Shown piece after piece: positions 4,214 through 5,223 of a stretch of 5,223 bases of DNA. The stretch comes from Bacillota bacterium. Lineage in GTDB: Bacteria; Bacillota; Sulfobacillia; JAJZYS01; JAJYTV01. Position 1 is the stretch's first letter. Each line of letters starts with the position of its first letter. The notes under the pieces were generated by a model. The model did not search any database. It was given only the letters and a program-made list of their open reading frames with translations, and had not been told where the DNA came from. The translations under genes and the position numbers were made by a program. The DNA lies in the NCBI GenBank assembly GCA_021810725.1, contig JAJZIE010000189.1, forward strand, positions 1 through 5,223, in the 5' to 3' direction.

Positions 4214-5223
4214 CTACAGGTCGCTGCCCAGCCCCAGCGAGGGCACGGCCGCCGGCTCCGTGAACACCGGCGCGCTCCACGGGGGACGGCGGTAGAGCAG
4301 CGCGAGCTGCGCCGTGAGCCAGTCCCCAAGCGTCCACGACGTCACGGCGCGGCGCATGATCGCCATGCGCTGCCGGCGCTCCGGGCCGTCCATCGCGAGA
4401 GCGGCGGCGAGCGCCCCGGCCGTGCCTTCGACGTCGCCCGGATCCACGAGAAGCGCGGCGTCCCGGTAGGCCTCGGCCACGCCTGCCGTCCGCGAAAGGA
4501 CGAGAACCGCGTCGTCGCTCCCGGTCACCGTCATCTCCTTGGCCACGAGGTTCATGCCGTCCGCGACGGAGTTGATCAGGACCGCGTCGGCGAGCGAGAG
4601 ACCCGCCAGGGCAGCCTCGACGTTGTTCTGGAGGAAGAGCGTGACCGGCTCGGGGCCGCCGGGGAGCGCGAAGCGCGCGTTGATGCGCGCCGCCGCCTCG
4701 AGCACGGCGTGGCGGTACTCGCGGTACTCCGGAAGCGACTCCCGCGACGGTACGAGGAACGCGAGGAAGCGCGCCCGGCCGCGCAGGTCGGCGCGCCCCT
4801 CGAGCAGCTTCTCGTACGCCTCGAAGCCGCGCAGCACGTTCTTGGCCGGGTCGAGGCGGTCCACACGCACGAGCGTCTTGACGCCGGGCGCGCCTGCGAG
4901 GTGCTGGCGCCAGCGCCGGGCGCGCGGGCCTGTCGCGCGCGCGCTCACGGAAGCGGGATCGATCGAGATCGGAAAGGCGTGCACCTCCGCGCGGTGGCCC
5001 GCCATGAGGACGCTGCCGACCGCGACCGGACCGTCGCCGTGATCGCTGCGGCGGCCCACCCGGGCCCACGCCACCTCCGCCTCGGGCACGAACTCCTCGA
5101 CGGCGGCCAGGAGGCGATGGGCGTCGCGAACCGTCTGGACGCCGACGACGTCCGCACCGAGCAGGCCCCGGACGAGCTCGCCGACCGGTGCGTACGGCAC
5201 CTCGTGCCAGGCCGCCAGGCTGG
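4214..5223 (-). CDS. otsA: Trehalose-6-phosphate synthase-type GT20 glycosyltransferase, C-terminal 335 aa (N-terminus outside window)
   Basis: The family transfers glucose from a nucleotide sugar to glucose-6-phosphate to make trehalose-6-phosphate in the cytosol, a step in making the stress protectant trehalose. The first readable residues are SLAAWHEVPYAPVGELVRGLLGADVVG, cited here as the family's 'P...E..RGLLGAD..G' helix region. HAFPISIDP follows, as in the usual 'PIGIDP'. VDRLDPAKN (about window residues 120-128) supplies the Arg and Lys that correspond by spacing to E. coli OtsA R262 and K267. DGMNLVAKE (Asp 221, Glu 229) matches the UDP-sugar-binding D361/E369 pair. LVLSRTAG and ALLVDPGDVEGTA close the fold. 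About 130-150 N-terminal residues with the glucose-6-phosphate site are missing from view. The usual RLDY(S/T)KG is RLDPAKN here, so a related GT20 activity such as glucosylglycerol-phosphate synthesis is possible. The stop is TAG 4216-4214. Confidence 0.85.
   Translation of the reverse strand, partial: SLAAWHEVPYAPVGELVRGLLGADVVGVQTVRDAHRLLAAVEEFVPEAEVAWARVGRRSDHGDGPVAVGSVLMAGHRAEVHAFPISIDPASVSARATGPRARRWRQHLAGAPGVKTLVRVDRLDPAKNVLRGFEAYEKLLEGRADLRGRARFLAFLVPSRESLPEYREYRHAVLEAAARINARFALPGGPEPVTLFLQNNVEAALAGLSLADAVLINSVADGMNLVAKEMTVTGSDDAVLVLSRTAGVAEAYRDAALLVDPGDVEGTAGALAAALAMDGPERRQRMAIMRRAVTSWTLGDWLTAQLALLYRRPPWSAPVFTEPAAVPSLGLGSDL

Noticed and set aside
3409..4295. Two overlapping plus-strand open frames of over 250 codons upstream of the GT20 gene's 3' end.
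   Set aside because: Arg/Pro/Ala-rich low-complexity products, no ribosome binding site, and they run into the antisense of the GT20 gene. Open frames of this size are expected by chance at this GC level.
3600..5069. A 489-codon minus-strand open frame, the longest after the transposase.
   Set aside because: It is out of frame with the clearly conserved GT20 coding sequence and its product is Arg/Gly/Pro-rich without any motif.
1..5223. CRISPR array, tRNA, rRNA, toxin-antitoxin or defence system.
   Set aside because: No regularly spaced repeats, no tRNA-like cloverleaf and no recognisable defence domains were seen on either strand.

Overview
The window comes from a GC-rich bacterium. The style of its GT20 synthase suggests an actinobacterium or another high-GC soil-type lineage, but no rRNA or other marker allows placement. 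Every gene I can support lies on the minus strand, so reading order runs from the right end of the window to the left.

Right side (4214-5223): the C-terminal two thirds of a trehalose-6-phosphate synthase-type GT20 glycosyltransferase (otsA-like). Its N-terminus lies beyond the window edge. Next (about 3606-4213) is a very GC-rich stretch with no convincing gene and two strong hairpins, one close enough to the otsA stop to be a terminator. At about 3600 the base composition drops, and a regulatory region begins. It holds a candidate promoter with a perfect 12-bp palindrome (LacI-operator-like) in its spacer, a second short palindrome, and a 38-nt imperfect palindrome in the expected leader. 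It leads to a Shine-Dalgarno sequence and a GTG start at 3394.

Left side: the gene starting at 3394 encodes a secreted solute-binding protein of an ABC importer and has been split by an insertion sequence. The signal peptide and first two mature residues lie at 3302-3394; the rest lies at 1-837 and runs off the window. The element (843-3301, 2459 bp) has 15-bp terminal inverted repeats with one mismatch and is flanked by a 5-bp direct repeat, AGTCT. Removing the element and one AGTCT copy restores a continuous reading frame across the junction. The element carries one intact 749-aa DDE transposase. The binding-protein gene also carries a separate one-base deletion near 758-760, so it is broken twice.

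The central result is a reconstruction: a probable regulated sugar or small-solute import gene inactivated by an unusually large single-gene IS. The IS ends carry permuted subterminal motifs, and its transposase gene has a 12-bp hairpin over an early in-frame ATG. No CRISPR array, tRNA, rRNA or defence cassette is visible.
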